NCBI GenBank assembly: GCA_023441255.1
Contig: JAEZPW010000361.1
Location: 1-20,412, forward strand
Direction of reading: 5' to 3'
Length of the DNA stretch: 20,412 bases
DNA from: Acidobacteriota bacterium
GTDB lineage: Bacteria > Acidobacteriota > Terriglobia > Terriglobales > Acidobacteriaceae
A program made the translations under genes and the position numbers. The notes below the pieces were generated by a model. The model did not search any database. It was not told where the DNA came from and was given only the letters and a program-made list of their open reading frames with translations. Positions 1-7,119 of the stretch are shown in pieces. The stretch's first letter is position 1. Each line of letters starts with the position of its first letter.

Positions 1-5
1 GAGTT

Positions 6-77
6 AGCCGTTAGCTGTTAGCCATTAGCTGTTAGTCGAAACCGCGGGCGAAGCCCACGGCTGAGGATAAGACAGCC
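6..77 (+). repeat. 72-bp direct repeat, copy 1
   Basis: This block recurs at 151-222 with 70 of 72 positions identical by eye. It holds TTAGC heptamers, then a short hairpin GGGC-GAA-GCCC around 47-57, then a tail reading CTGAGGATAAGACAGCC. The 145-bp offset means the whole unit plus a diverged filler was duplicated, upstream of dnaB. Confidence 0.9.
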
Positions 78-150
78 TTCAGCCGCCAGCCGTCAGCCGC
101 CAGCGTGTGAGCCGTAAGTCTGTGAGCCCTAAGCTGTAGGTAGGAGAGTC

Positions 151-222
151 AGCCGTTAGCTGTTAGTCATTAGCTGTTAGTCGAAACCGCGCGCGAAGCC
201 CACGGCTGAGGATAAGACAGCC
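151..222 (+). repeat. 72-bp direct repeat, copy 2
   Basis: Second copy of the 6-77 block, differing by C/T in the third heptamer and G/C just before the hairpin (CGCGCGC instead of CGCGGGC). The GCGC-GAA-GCCC version weakens the hairpin stem by one pair, so the two copies are diverging slowly or are recent. Confidence 0.9.
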
Positions 223-290
223 GCCAGCCTTCAGCCCTCAGCTTTCAGCCTTCAGCCTTCAGCTTGGACAGGCGTTGCCGACCGGTGGCG

Positions 291-331
291 TTTTCCACAT
301 CCCCTCACAGGTTTATTCCCGCTTCTCCACA
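291..331 (+). promoter_or_regulatory. possible DnaA-box pair upstream of dnaB
   Basis: TTTTCCACA at 291-299 fits the relaxed DnaA-box consensus TTWTNCACA, and TTCTCCACA at 323-331 differs from it at one position. Both lie on the plus strand about 32 bp apart, 70-110 bp before dnaB. They could allow DnaA control of dnaB, but such 9-mers arise by chance and there is no other sign of an origin. Confidence 0.25.
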
Positions 332-360
332 GAAATATTCTCCCGGTGAGGTGTTCGTCA

Positions 361-389
361 TTGGCCCGGTCGTGGGTCGCTCCTAAGAT
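361..389 (+). promoter_or_regulatory. candidate sigma-70-type promoter of dnaB
   Basis: TTGGCC (361-366) and TAAGAT (384-389) are separated by 17 bp and sit 12 bp before the dnaB ATG. Each matches four of six consensus positions. No Shine-Dalgarno sequence is visible between it and the start, so the leader would be very short. Confidence 0.3.
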
Positions 390-401
390 GGTGACCTACA
401 C

Positions 402-1784
402 ATGGCCACCACTGACGTCAGTCTTGATCGCGGAATGCCTGCGAGCCTCGAAGCCGAGCGCTCGATCCTGGGCGCTATTCTGCTCGACAATTTTGCATAT
501 ACGCAGGCGGCTTCGTCGCTGAAGGCGGACGACTTCTCGCTGGAGTCGCACCGGCGCATTTACCAGCGGATGATGGACCTGCAGGAGTCGGGCCGCGCGA
601 TCGACCTGATCACGCTGAGCGAAGAGCTGTCGCGGTATAAGGAAGTCGAGTCTGTAGGCGGGATCGCCTACCTGTCATCTTTGACTGATGGTCTGCCGCA
701 CCGGGCGAATATTGAGCATTACGTGACCATCGTGCGCGACAAGGCCATGCTGCGCGGGGTGATCAACGCGGCGCAGGGGGCGATCGCCCAGGCCATGGAG
801 CAGCAGGACACCGGCGTGGACGTGCTGGGCGCCCTGGAAGGCAGGTTATTCGACCTGTCGGAGAGTCGCACCGGGCGCGACTTCGTCGGGATACGGCAGA
901 TCGTAAAGGAGTCGTTCGGGTCAATTGACGCGCTATATGAGCGCGGGCAGCGCGTAACGGGATTGGAGACGCATTTTGTTGACCTGGACGACCGCACGAG
1001 CGGCCTTCAGAAGTCGGACCTGGTCATCCTGGCGGCGCGTCCTTCCATGGGAAAAACGTCGCTGGCGATGAACATCGCCGAGAACGCGGCGGTGAAGGAC
1101 AAGAAGGTCGTCGCGATGTTCTCGCTGGAAATGTCGCGCGAATCGTTGCTGCTGCGCTTGTTGTGCTCGCAGGCACGGGTTGACGCGCACAAGTTGCGTA
1201 CCGGCTTCTTGTCTCGAGATGACTACAACAAGCTGGTAGAAGGACTGGGGCGGCTGGCCGAAGCGCCGATCTTCATCGACGATACGCCGGGCATCAACGT
1301 GAGCGAGATGCGCGCGAAGTGTCGCCGGCTGCAACATCAGCAGCAGGGGCTCGATCTGGTGATCGTGGACTACCTGCAGCTAATGTCGGGCACGCCGATG
1401 GCGGGCGGGCGCAAGTATGAGAACCGCACGCAGGAAGTGTCGGCCATCTCCCGAGGTCTGAAGATGCTGGCGAAGGAGTTGCAGGTTCCGGTTGTGGCGC
1501 TTTCGCAGTTGAGCCGCGCGCCGGAAACACGCGGCACGGGCGATCATCGGCCGCAGCTCTCAGACTTGCGCGAATCGGGTTCGATCGAGCAGGACGCCGA
1601 CCTCGTAATGTTCATCTTCCGCGAAGAGGTTTATGTAAAGGACGATCCGTCGCTGGAAGGTATCGCCGAGTTGATCATCGCCAAGCAGCGTAACGGCCCA
1701 ATCGGGACGGTGAAGCTGGCGTTCATCAAGTCGTCGACACGGTTTGAGAACTACGCGGCCGAGCCCGGACCGGAGGAGTACTGA
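402..1784 (+). CDS. dnaB: replicative DNA helicase DnaB
   Basis: Ring-shaped replicative helicase that unwinds DNA ahead of the replisome and binds primase. The protein has 460 residues, the usual family length. The N-terminal primase-interaction domain (about residues 12-115, starting PASLEAERSILGAILLD) is followed by a linker and the RecA-like ATPase core. Walker A is ARPSMGKTS near residues 212-220. Walker B is LDLVIVDYLQLM near 316-327. The C-terminal region ALSQLSRAPETR, then QLSDLRESGSIEQDADLV, is typical of DnaB. No intein or insertion is seen. The ATG at 402 gives a normal N-terminus though no clear ribosome-binding site precedes it. No ribosomal-protein genes lie in the 401 bp upstream. 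Confidence 0.97.
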   Translation: MATTDVSLDRGMPASLEAERSILGAILLDNFAYTQAASSLKADDFSLESHRRIYQRMMDLQESGRAIDLITLSEELSRYKEVESVGGIAYLSSLTDGLPHRANIEHYVTIVRDKAMLRGVINAAQGAIAQAMEQQDTGVDVLGALEGRLFDLSESRTGRDFVGIRQIVKESFGSIDALYERGQRVTGLETHFVDLDDRTSGLQKSDLVILAARPSMGKTSLAMNIAENAAVKDKKVVAMFSLEMSRESLLLRLLCSQARVDAHKLRTGFLSRDDYNKLVEGLGRLAEAPIFIDDTPGINVSEMRAKCRRLQHQQQGLDLVIVDYLQLMSGTPMAGGRKYENRTQEVSAISRGLKMLAKELQVPVVALSQLSRAPETRGTGDHRPQLSDLRESGSIEQDADLVMFIFREEVYVKDDPSLEGIAELIIAKQRNGPIGTVKLAFIKSSTRFENYAAEPGPEEY

Positions 1785-2090
1785 GGAGCGCTGCGTTGGC
1801 CGCAACGCGTACGCCGGGTCGAAGACCCGGCGCTACACAAGAAAGCAGTTGTTTCAATAGAGAAATAGCTGCAAGTTTGTATGCCGTTATCGACGTAACC
1901 GGCGCCTTTGCTCGTAACCTGGAAAGTGCACAGGTGTGCAGTGCGCGCCGTGATTTCCCGACTTGGGCTTTTGTCGAGGCCATTGTCCCAAAGAAAGTTT
2001 CTCATCCAAAACAATTCCGAGATATGATTCCGCCGCTTCATTGATCGATTTCGGCGGCGCCCGCCGCTGCTCACTTTCGAAGGAGGAGTC
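1785..2090. other. dnaB-GH44 intergenic region with hairpin
   Basis: About 306 bp without a convincing gene. A perfect 9-bp stem, CGCCGGGTC at 1812-1820 and GACCCGGCG at 1824-1832 with a GAA loop, lies 27 bp after the dnaB stop. It lacks a T-run, so it may be a dispersed palindrome rather than a classical terminator. A TATGAT hexamer at 2023-2028 could be the -10 element of the next gene. An 82-codon frame at 1796-2044 runs through the hairpin and shows no family features. Confidence 0.5.
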
Positions 2091-3968
2091 ATGTTCCACA
2101 ACCGGGCCTTTCTGGTCCTGGCCCTTGTCTGCTCTCTCATTTTGGCTGGAATAGCGTTCGCAGGTGACGGTCCGGCGCTAACGGTGAATGTTGCCGCCGG
2201 ACGTCATGCAATCAGCCCCGACGTCTACGGCATGAACAACTACGCTGGCGACCGCACGGCCTTCCTGCAGGGGGGTGTGACGGTGCAGCGCAGCGGCGGC
2301 AACGCCACCAGTCGTTACAACTGGCTGGTGGACTCGAGCAATTCCGGCCATGACTGGTTCTACATCGGCGGCAGCGGCACGCCGGCAGACCAGGTGACGC
2401 CGGGCGCTTCGATGGACGACATGGTCGCGTTCGATAAGACGAACCGGCTGAAGAGCGTCATGACCATCCCGCTGATCGGATACGTGAACAAGTACAGCGA
2501 ATGGAACTGCTCGTACTGGGACACTGATTATCCTGAGTACGGTCCTCAGTGGGGATGGATCGGCATATGGCCGTATTTCCCGGAGATGAACGGACACTAT
2601 TGTGGCAGCGGCCTCGACCCGAATTATCCGTTCTGGGAGGACGTGCAGTTGCCGGCGAAGGACATCATGCGCAACCACATCGCCGTGGATGCGAGTTGGA
2701 TGCGCGGATGGATCGATCACCTGGTTGCAACGCACGGATCGGCAAGCGTGGGCGGCGTCCAGATCTACCAGATGGACAATGAGCCCGAGAGCTGGAATTA
2801 CATTCATTACGACGTACATCCGGACGGCACGGGGTTCGACGAGGTTCTGGGCAGGACGCTCGCGTACGGATCGATGATCAAGGGAGCGGACCCAACGGCG
2901 AAGATACTTGGGCCGTCGAACTGGGGACCGCCGGCGTATTGGAACATGAACAAGGACAACGACGACCAGTGGTCGCACGACGGAACGCCGTGGTACCAGT
3001 ATTACCTCACAAACCTGAAAACTTACGAGCAGGCGAATGGGGTGCGTCTGCTGGACTACTTCGACCAGCATTTTTACCCCAGCGTGGACGGCGTTGATCT
3101 GGCGAACACCACAGTGGGCGGGGACGACGCGAAGAAGGCGCGCCTGCGCTCCACGCGCGTGCTCTGGGATCCGACCTATAACCAGGAAAACTGGATGGGA
3201 ACCTGGTACCCGGATACGTACGGAAAGTTGATGCTGATCCCGCGCATGCGTCAGTGGGTGAACATCTACTATCCGGGGACAAAGACATCGATCACGGAGT
3301 ACAACTGGGGCGGGCTGGAGGACATCAACGGCGCACTGGCGCAGGCGGACGTGCTCGGAATCTTCGGCCGCGAAGGACTCGACCTGGCCACGTTGTGGGG
3401 TCCGCCGACGGCCGATCAGCCCGGCGTTTTCGCCTTCAAGATGTATCGCGACTACGACGGCAAGGGCAGCAAGTACGGCGACACGTGGGTTGAGTCGGCA
3501 AGTGCCGATCAGGGTCAGCTGGCCATCTACGGTGCGCAGCGCAGTACTGATAGTGCGCTCACGATGGTGGTGATCAACAAAACGGATGACGACCTGGCCA
3601 GCCCGGTGGTGCTGCAGAACTTCATGCCCGATAAGCAGTTCGCAAACGTTTACCGCTACAGCGCAGCGAATCTGCAGGCGATCGTCAACGTGGCTCCGGC
3701 GATGATCCAGAAGATCAACGGCACGGGTTACATGGGCGTTCCGGACAGCAAGATCGTCTACACGTTCCCAGCGAACTCGATCACGCTGATGGTGGTTCCC
3801 GGGCACCTGATTCCGGGCGCGGTGCACGTGCCAGGTACGGGCAAGCCGGGTACCGGAATTCAGCGCGGGACGGTGCCGCCCGAAACGAAGGCGGTTGTGC
3901 CGAGTGGAGTGCAGCTGCCGCCGAACAACAGCGGCAATGTCCGCAAGTACAAGGAGAACAGGAAGTAG
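2091..3968 (+). CDS. secreted glycoside hydrolase family 44 beta-glucanase
   Basis: Probably an exported endo-beta-1,4-glucanase or xyloglucanase. Residues 1-24 form a signal peptide (hydrophobic ALVCSLILAG, cleavage after IAFA). The GH44 signature appears as RSGGNATSRYNW near 77 and QMDNEPESW with the expected acid/base Glu at residue 231. The expected nucleophile Glu is at residue 403 in SITEYNWGG. A beta-sandwich region follows to about 565. The last 50 residues are a Pro/Gly/Thr-rich tail ending in basic residues, with no recognisable carbohydrate-binding module. The start is set by AAGGAGG at 2080-2086, four bases before the ATG. It is monocistronic, with a terminator at 4021-4062. The family is confident; the exact substrate (cellulose, xyloglucan, mannan) cannot be read from sequence. 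Confidence 0.9.
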   Translation: MFHNRAFLVLALVCSLILAGIAFAGDGPALTVNVAAGRHAISPDVYGMNNYAGDRTAFLQGGVTVQRSGGNATSRYNWLVDSSNSGHDWFYIGGSGTPADQVTPGASMDDMVAFDKTNRLKSVMTIPLIGYVNKYSEWNCSYWDTDYPEYGPQWGWIGIWPYFPEMNGHYCGSGLDPNYPFWEDVQLPAKDIMRNHIAVDASWMRGWIDHLVATHGSASVGGVQIYQMDNEPESWNYIHYDVHPDGTGFDEVLGRTLAYGSMIKGADPTAKILGPSNWGPPAYWNMNKDNDDQWSHDGTPWYQYYLTNLKTYEQANGVRLLDYFDQHFYPSVDGVDLANTTVGGDDAKKARLRSTRVLWDPTYNQENWMGTWYPDTYGKLMLIPRMRQWVNIYYPGTKTSITEYNWGGLEDINGALAQADVLGIFGREGLDLATLWGPPTADQPGVFAFKMYRDYDGKGSKYGDTWVESASADQGQLAIYGAQRSTDSALTMVVINKTDDDLASPVVLQNFMPDKQFANVYRYSAANLQAIVNVAPAMIQKINGTGYMGVPDSKIVYTFPANSITLMVVPGHLIPGAVHVPGTGKPGTGIQRGTVPPETKAVVPSGVQLPPNNSGNVRKYKENRK

Positions 3969-4020
3969 TCGCGTGATCTTCGACAGGCTTTCGGACGCCG
4001 GGCTCCCCCCGAGGTCCGGC

Positions 4021-4062
4021 CCGGGACTGCCACCCAACAGGGTGGCTGTCCCGGATTTTTTT
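4021..4062 (+). terminator. intrinsic terminator after the GH44 gene
   Basis: A 15-bp stem with one mismatch (CCGGGACTGCCACCC at 4021-4035, GGGTGGCTGTCCCGG at 4040-4054) has an AACA loop and is followed by A and seven T. It sits 52 bp after the GH44 stop and isolates it from the M20 gene. Confidence 0.9.
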
Positions 4063-4117
4063 CTGGCAAGTGCGGTCCCGGGCATGGATGAAGTCGCACG
4101 GCAGGTGTCACTTCGGT

Positions 4118-4123
4118 TACAGT
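4118..4123 (+). promoter_or_regulatory. possible -10 element for a leaderless M20 transcript
   Basis: TACAGT ends 9 bases before the ATG at 4133, with no Shine-Dalgarno sequence between. Transcription would start close to the initiation codon. No good -35 hexamer is visible. Confidence 0.25.
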
Positions 4124-4132
4124 ATTCCGGCT

Positions 4133-5740
4133 ATGACGATGCGCATTGCCGCTGCATTCCTCGCTCTCGCGCTGATTGCCACATTTCTGCCCGCACAAAC
4201 CCAAGCGCACCCTCCCCTAAAGGGGAAGGGTGCGGCACCCGCCTCAAGTCAATCTTCGAAGACTTCAAAGCAGACCTCGAAGGCCGCCGGGACGCAAGCA
4301 TCCGCGAAGAACCAATCACCTGAGCTGATCGCCGAGAAGAAGGCTGCGGTGGCCTGGCTGGACCAGAACCAGCAGGAGCTTTCGGGATTGAGCGATAAGG
4401 TGTGGGCGTATGCGGAGACGGCGCTGCGCGAGGTGAAGTCGTCGCGGACGCTGGCGGATTACGCCGAGAAGCAGGGCTTCAAAGTGCAGCGCGGAGCGGC
4501 GGGGATGCCGACTGCGTTTGTCGCCACATATGGCGAGGGCAAGCCGGTGATCGGCATCATGGGCGAGTACGATGCGCTGCCGGGCGTTTCGCAGAAGGCG
4601 ATTCCCACGAAGGAACCGCTGGTGGCGGGAGCCCCCGGGCATGGTTGCGGACACAACCTGTTCGGAGTGGCGAGCCTGGGTGCTGCGTCGGCAATCAGAC
4701 AGATGATCGCCGATGGGAAGCTGAAGGGGACGGTGAAGTTCTTTGGCACTCCGGCGGAAGAGGCGGTGGGCGGCAAGATCTACATGGCTCGGGATGGCGT
4801 GTTCAAAGATGTGGATGTGATGCTGGCGTGGCATCCGGCGGACGAGAACTCGGCAGACACGGACAGCTCGCAGGCACTGGTGGACTTTATCGTGGAGTTC
4901 CATGGGAAGGCGGCGCATGCGGCTTATGATCCGTGGAACGGGCGCAGCGCGGAGCACGCGGCGGAGTTCTTCGTGAACGGTGTAAACGGTCTGCGCGAGC
5001 ACGTGAGGCCGACGGTGCGCATGCATTACGTGATCGTGAAAGCCGGTGACGTGCCGAACGTGGTGCCGGAGTATTCGAAGGTCTGGATGTGGGTGCGCGA
5101 TTCGAAGCGTACCGGAGTAGAGACGGTGCTGGCGCGCGTGCGCGACATCGCGAAGGGCGCGGCGCTGATGGCGGGCGTGACGGAGAACTTCACGATCCAG
5201 ACCGGCGACTACGAGATGAACGTAAACATGACGGGCGAACGACTGGTACACGCGAACATGGAATGGCTCGGGCCGCAGCAGTTCACGCCCGACGAGCAGG
5301 AGTTCGCGAAGACGATCCAGCGGGCGACGAACGTGGAGCCAAAGGGGTTGATCGGCGACGTCAAGCCGTTTGACGAGCATCCGGGAGACCCGAAGGGCGG
5401 ATCGACGGATGTGGGAGACGTGAGCTGGGTGGTGCCGACGCTGCATGTGTCGATCACAACGGCTCCGAAGGATGCGCCGTGGCATGCGTGGCCGGTGGTC
5501 GCGACGGGCGGTATGTCGATCGGACACAAGGGCATGTTGTACGCGTCGAAGGTGCTGGCGACCACGATGGTGGACCTGTTCGACGACGCGAACATGAGGC
5601 AGGCAATTCGCGCGGAGTTCGATTCAAAGGTTAAGGGACAGCAGTACAAGGCTTACATACCCGATGGGCCTCCCCCGGTGCCGGCTGAAGTGCTGGCGCA
5701 ATACGGCGAAAGCGCTCCAAAACCGGAAAGCAACAAATAG
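4133..5740 (+). CDS. exported M20 family amidohydrolase, AbgB-like
   Basis: Zinc peptidase/amidohydrolase resembling p-aminobenzoyl-glutamate hydrolase subunit B; the true substrate is unknown. ATG 4133 was chosen over an in-frame start at 4070 because it begins directly with a signal peptide (MTMRIAAAFLALALIATFLP, cleavage near AQTQA). That gives 535 residues. A Lys/Ser/Ala-rich linker spans about 26-58. Metal-site residues are visible: Asp147 in GEYDALPG, His170, Cys172 and His174 in HGCGHN, Glu209-Glu210 in TPAEE, His234 in AWHPAD, and a C-terminal His465 in IGHKGM. The dimerisation domain lies about 250-370. Cytosolic AbgB proteins lack a signal peptide, so a periplasmic role is inferred. 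A palindromic repeat encodes the start of the linker. The nearest visible gene on each side gives no pathway hint. Confidence 0.88.
   Translation: MTMRIAAAFLALALIATFLPAQTQAHPPLKGKGAAPASSQSSKTSKQTSKAAGTQASAKNQSPELIAEKKAAVAWLDQNQQELSGLSDKVWAYAETALREVKSSRTLADYAEKQGFKVQRGAAGMPTAFVATYGEGKPVIGIMGEYDALPGVSQKAIPTKEPLVAGAPGHGCGHNLFGVASLGAASAIRQMIADGKLKGTVKFFGTPAEEAVGGKIYMARDGVFKDVDVMLAWHPADENSADTDSSQALVDFIVEFHGKAAHAAYDPWNGRSAEHAAEFFVNGVNGLREHVRPTVRMHYVIVKAGDVPNVVPEYSKVWMWVRDSKRTGVETVLARVRDIAKGAALMAGVTENFTIQTGDYEMNVNMTGERLVHANMEWLGPQQFTPDEQEFAKTIQRATNVEPKGLIGDVKPFDEHPGDPKGGSTDVGDVSWVVPTLHVSITTAPKDAPWHAWPVVATGGMSIGHKGMLYASKVLATTMVDLFDDANMRQAIRAEFDSKVKGQQYKAYIPDGPPPVPAEVLAQYGESAPKPESNK
4207..4240 (+). 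repeat. palindromic repeat inside the M20 coding sequence
   Basis: GCACCCTCCCCT, then AAA, then GGGGAAGGGTGCGGCACCC forms a hairpin. A near-identical unit lies between genes at 17411-17443. Here it is translated as HPPLKGKGAAP immediately after the signal peptide, without disturbing the frame. Confidence 0.75.
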
Positions 5741-5760
5741 GCGGCAGGTGGTAACAAGCG

Positions 5761-5788
5761 TTTTCAGTTCTCTGTTCTCAGTTGTTGA
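5761..5788. repeat. 7-bp-period array
   Basis: TTTTCAG, TTCTCTG, TTCTCAG and TTGTTGA run in phase at 5761-5788, 20 bp after the M20 stop. Same period as the other arrays in the window, with a different heptamer. Confidence 0.65.
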
Positions 5789-5862
5789 GTTAAACGTTGT
5801 GAGCAGGTCGCGCCATTGAGCAAGGTTGGAACTGTATCAGACGTTACCGATAGTGAAACGGC

Positions 5863-5886
5863 GGAACGGGGCACAGCCCCGTCCCC
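5863..5886. repeat. palindrome of the GACGGGGC family, upstream of the acyltransferase
   Basis: GGAACGGGGC and GCCCCGTCCCC arms surround CACA. It matches the palindromes at 11628-11651 and 20378-20401 almost base for base. A TATCAG motif precedes it (5835-5840), as one does the 11628 copy. If translation began at TTG 5816 it would be read as ERGTAPSPH. Confidence 0.8.
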
Positions 5887-5938
5887 GCACAATGAACAAT
5901 GCGTTCGTAGCCACGCGCGAGTGCAAGGTAACCGAGGA

Positions 5939-6991
5939 ATGGCCGGGAAGCTGACGACACGGTACCTGAAAGAAGAGGAGTACGGCTGCTGGACCGACCT
6001 GGTGGGGCAGGCCCCGGGGGGAAGCATTTACAGCACGCCGGAATACCTGGACGCGCTGTGCTCGGCGGCGGGCGGAAGATTCCGAATATTAGCCGGTGAC
6101 CGCAACGGCGAACTGGTCGGCGGAATCGGCCTGTACGAGAGCGAGTCGAGGTGGGGCCGCGCGGCGATGGGCCGACTGCTGCTCTATTACAACGGGATCG
6201 TCGAGAAGCCACACCCGAGCAAGTATCCGTCGGAACAGACGGCACGACACACCGAGCTGATGACGGCGCTGGAAGAAGCACTGGCAGGCGCGGGATATGG
6301 CCGCGTCCAGTTGCGGAACCGAAGCCCCTTCACGGATGCGCGCGTGTTCCAAAGCCGTGGGTGGAACGTGTCTCCAAATTATTCGTATGTGGTTCCACTG
6401 ATCGACATGAAGGCGCAGTGGGAGCGGGTGGAGCAGAACCTGCGCAGGCTGGTGTCGCGGTGCGGGCGTGAAGGCGTGACGTTTACCGATGACGACGATT
6501 TCGCCTCGTTCTTCCGAATGCACGAGCAGACGCATTTGCGGAAGAAGATTTCGCTCTACTTGGGGCGTGACGCATTTGAGCGATGGTTTCGGAAGCTGCA
6601 TGGCCAGGGGCTTTGCAGGCTGTTTCAGGCACGGCTGCCGAGCGGACAATCGATCTCGGCGCAGATCGTGCTGCTGGGACATCCGGTGACGCATACCGTT
6701 TCAGCGGCGCTGGACGAGGAGTACATGAAGATGGGCGCGACGGCGTTCCTGCGCTGGAAGGCGTTTGAGACGCTGGCGGCACTCGGATATGAGGGGAATG
6801 ACCTGACGGATGCGGCGCTGAATCCGGTAACGCACTTCAAGAGCCAGCTGGGAGGCGACCTGCAGACGTGCCTCATGCTGGCGCGTCCGGACTCGGCTGG
6901 GTTCAGGCTGGAACGGCGGTTGCAGTCGGCGAACAAGATGGCCCGCAGGATGGCGAAGCGTGCGCTCGCTCCGGTGCTGAAGGGCAGGTAA
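5939..6991 (+). CDS. FemAB/GNAT-type acyltransferase
   Basis: Likely an acyl- or aminoacyl-transferase of the FemAB-related GNAT superfamily, the type seen in peptidoglycan cross-bridge or exopolysaccharide loci. Start ATG 5939 (MAGKLTTRYLKEEEYG) gives 350 residues. The longer frame from TTG 5816 only adds repeat-derived sequence. An N-terminal GNAT-like half has IYSTPEYLDAL near 27-37 and RFRILAGDRNGELVGGIGLYE. A basic helical stretch (NLRRLVSRCGREGVTF) follows, and a second half has LCRLFQARLPSGQSISAQIVLLG and FLRWKAFETLAALGYEGNDLTDA, which ends FKSQLGGDL. No signal peptide, so cytoplasmic. The C-terminus is basic. Donor and acceptor cannot be assigned. Neighbours do not form an obvious pathway. 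Confidence 0.7.
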   Translation: MAGKLTTRYLKEEEYGCWTDLVGQAPGGSIYSTPEYLDALCSAAGGRFRILAGDRNGELVGGIGLYESESRWGRAAMGRLLLYYNGIVEKPHPSKYPSEQTARHTELMTALEEALAGAGYGRVQLRNRSPFTDARVFQSRGWNVSPNYSYVVPLIDMKAQWERVEQNLRRLVSRCGREGVTFTDDDDFASFFRMHEQTHLRKKISLYLGRDAFERWFRKLHGQGLCRLFQARLPSGQSISAQIVLLGHPVTHTVSAALDEEYMKMGATAFLRWKAFETLAALGYEGNDLTDAALNPVTHFKSQLGGDLQTCLMLARPDSAGFRLERRLQSANKMARRMAKRALAPVLKGR

Positions 6992-7022
6992 TCTACAAGG
7001 CCCGCCCAAGCCAAAAGAAGGC

Positions 7023-7078
7023 TTGAACGGGGCACCACGGTTGAAATGGGGCACCGCTCTTAAAACGGGCACCACGCA
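7023..7078. repeat. three imperfect 19-bp tandem units
   Basis: TTGAAC-GGGGCACC, TTGAAAT-GGGGCACC and TTAAAAC-GGGCACC start at 7023, 7041 and 7060, with cores at 7029, 7048 and 7067 exactly 19 bp apart. They occupy most of the gap before the ThDP enzyme. The spacing of nearly two helical turns could suit a bound protein, or this may be a passive repeat related to the GGGGCACCC element in that gene. Confidence 0.6.
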
Positions 7079-7119
7079 ATCGCACGGCTGGCCGGAGCGT
7101 AAGAGATCGGAGGCGAAAG

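Larger units (their letters stand above)
3..264. repeat. 7-bp-period repeat region upstream of dnaB
   Basis: The region is built from heptamers. GTTAGCC, GTTAGCT, GTTAGCC, ATTAGCT and GTTAGTC run in phase at 3-37. TTCAGCC, GCCAGCC, GTCAGCC and GCCAGCG follow at 78-105. The TTAGC type returns inside 151-185, and GCCAGCC, TTCAGCC, CTCAGCT, TTCAGCC, TTCAGCC, TTCAGCT run at 223-264. All units share an xxxAGCY core. Period 7 is not a multiple of three, which fits non-coding DNA. Heptameric tandem repeats are known from cyanobacteria (STRR); whether these share a mechanism is unknown. No gene is seen in 1-401. Confidence 0.85.

Noticed and set aside
6..222. Insertion-sequence ends
   Set aside because: The 72-bp blocks are direct, not inverted, and there is no transposase or target-site duplication nearby.
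3..264. CRISPR array
   Set aside because: Units are 7 bp with no spacers of regular length, the 72-bp repeat has only two copies, and no cas gene is present.
1796..2044. 82-codon plus-strand frame after dnaB
   Set aside because: It begins within a repeat hairpin, has no ribosome-binding site and no recognisable features.
2178..4085. 635-codon open frame on the minus strand opposite the GH44 gene
   Set aside because: It lies antisense to a gene with a signal peptide, both GH44 catalytic motifs and a strong ribosome-binding site. Its translation is Arg/His/Val-rich without domain features, typical of antisense frames in high-GC DNA.
4316..5527. 403-codon minus-strand frame opposite the M20 gene
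   Set aside because: Antisense to a complete M20 enzyme; Arg/His-rich composition and no motif.
5816..5938. N-terminal extension of the acyltransferase from TTG 5816
   Set aside because: The added residues are encoded by repeat DNA and look unlike a protein domain; ATG 5939 begins the recognisable fold.
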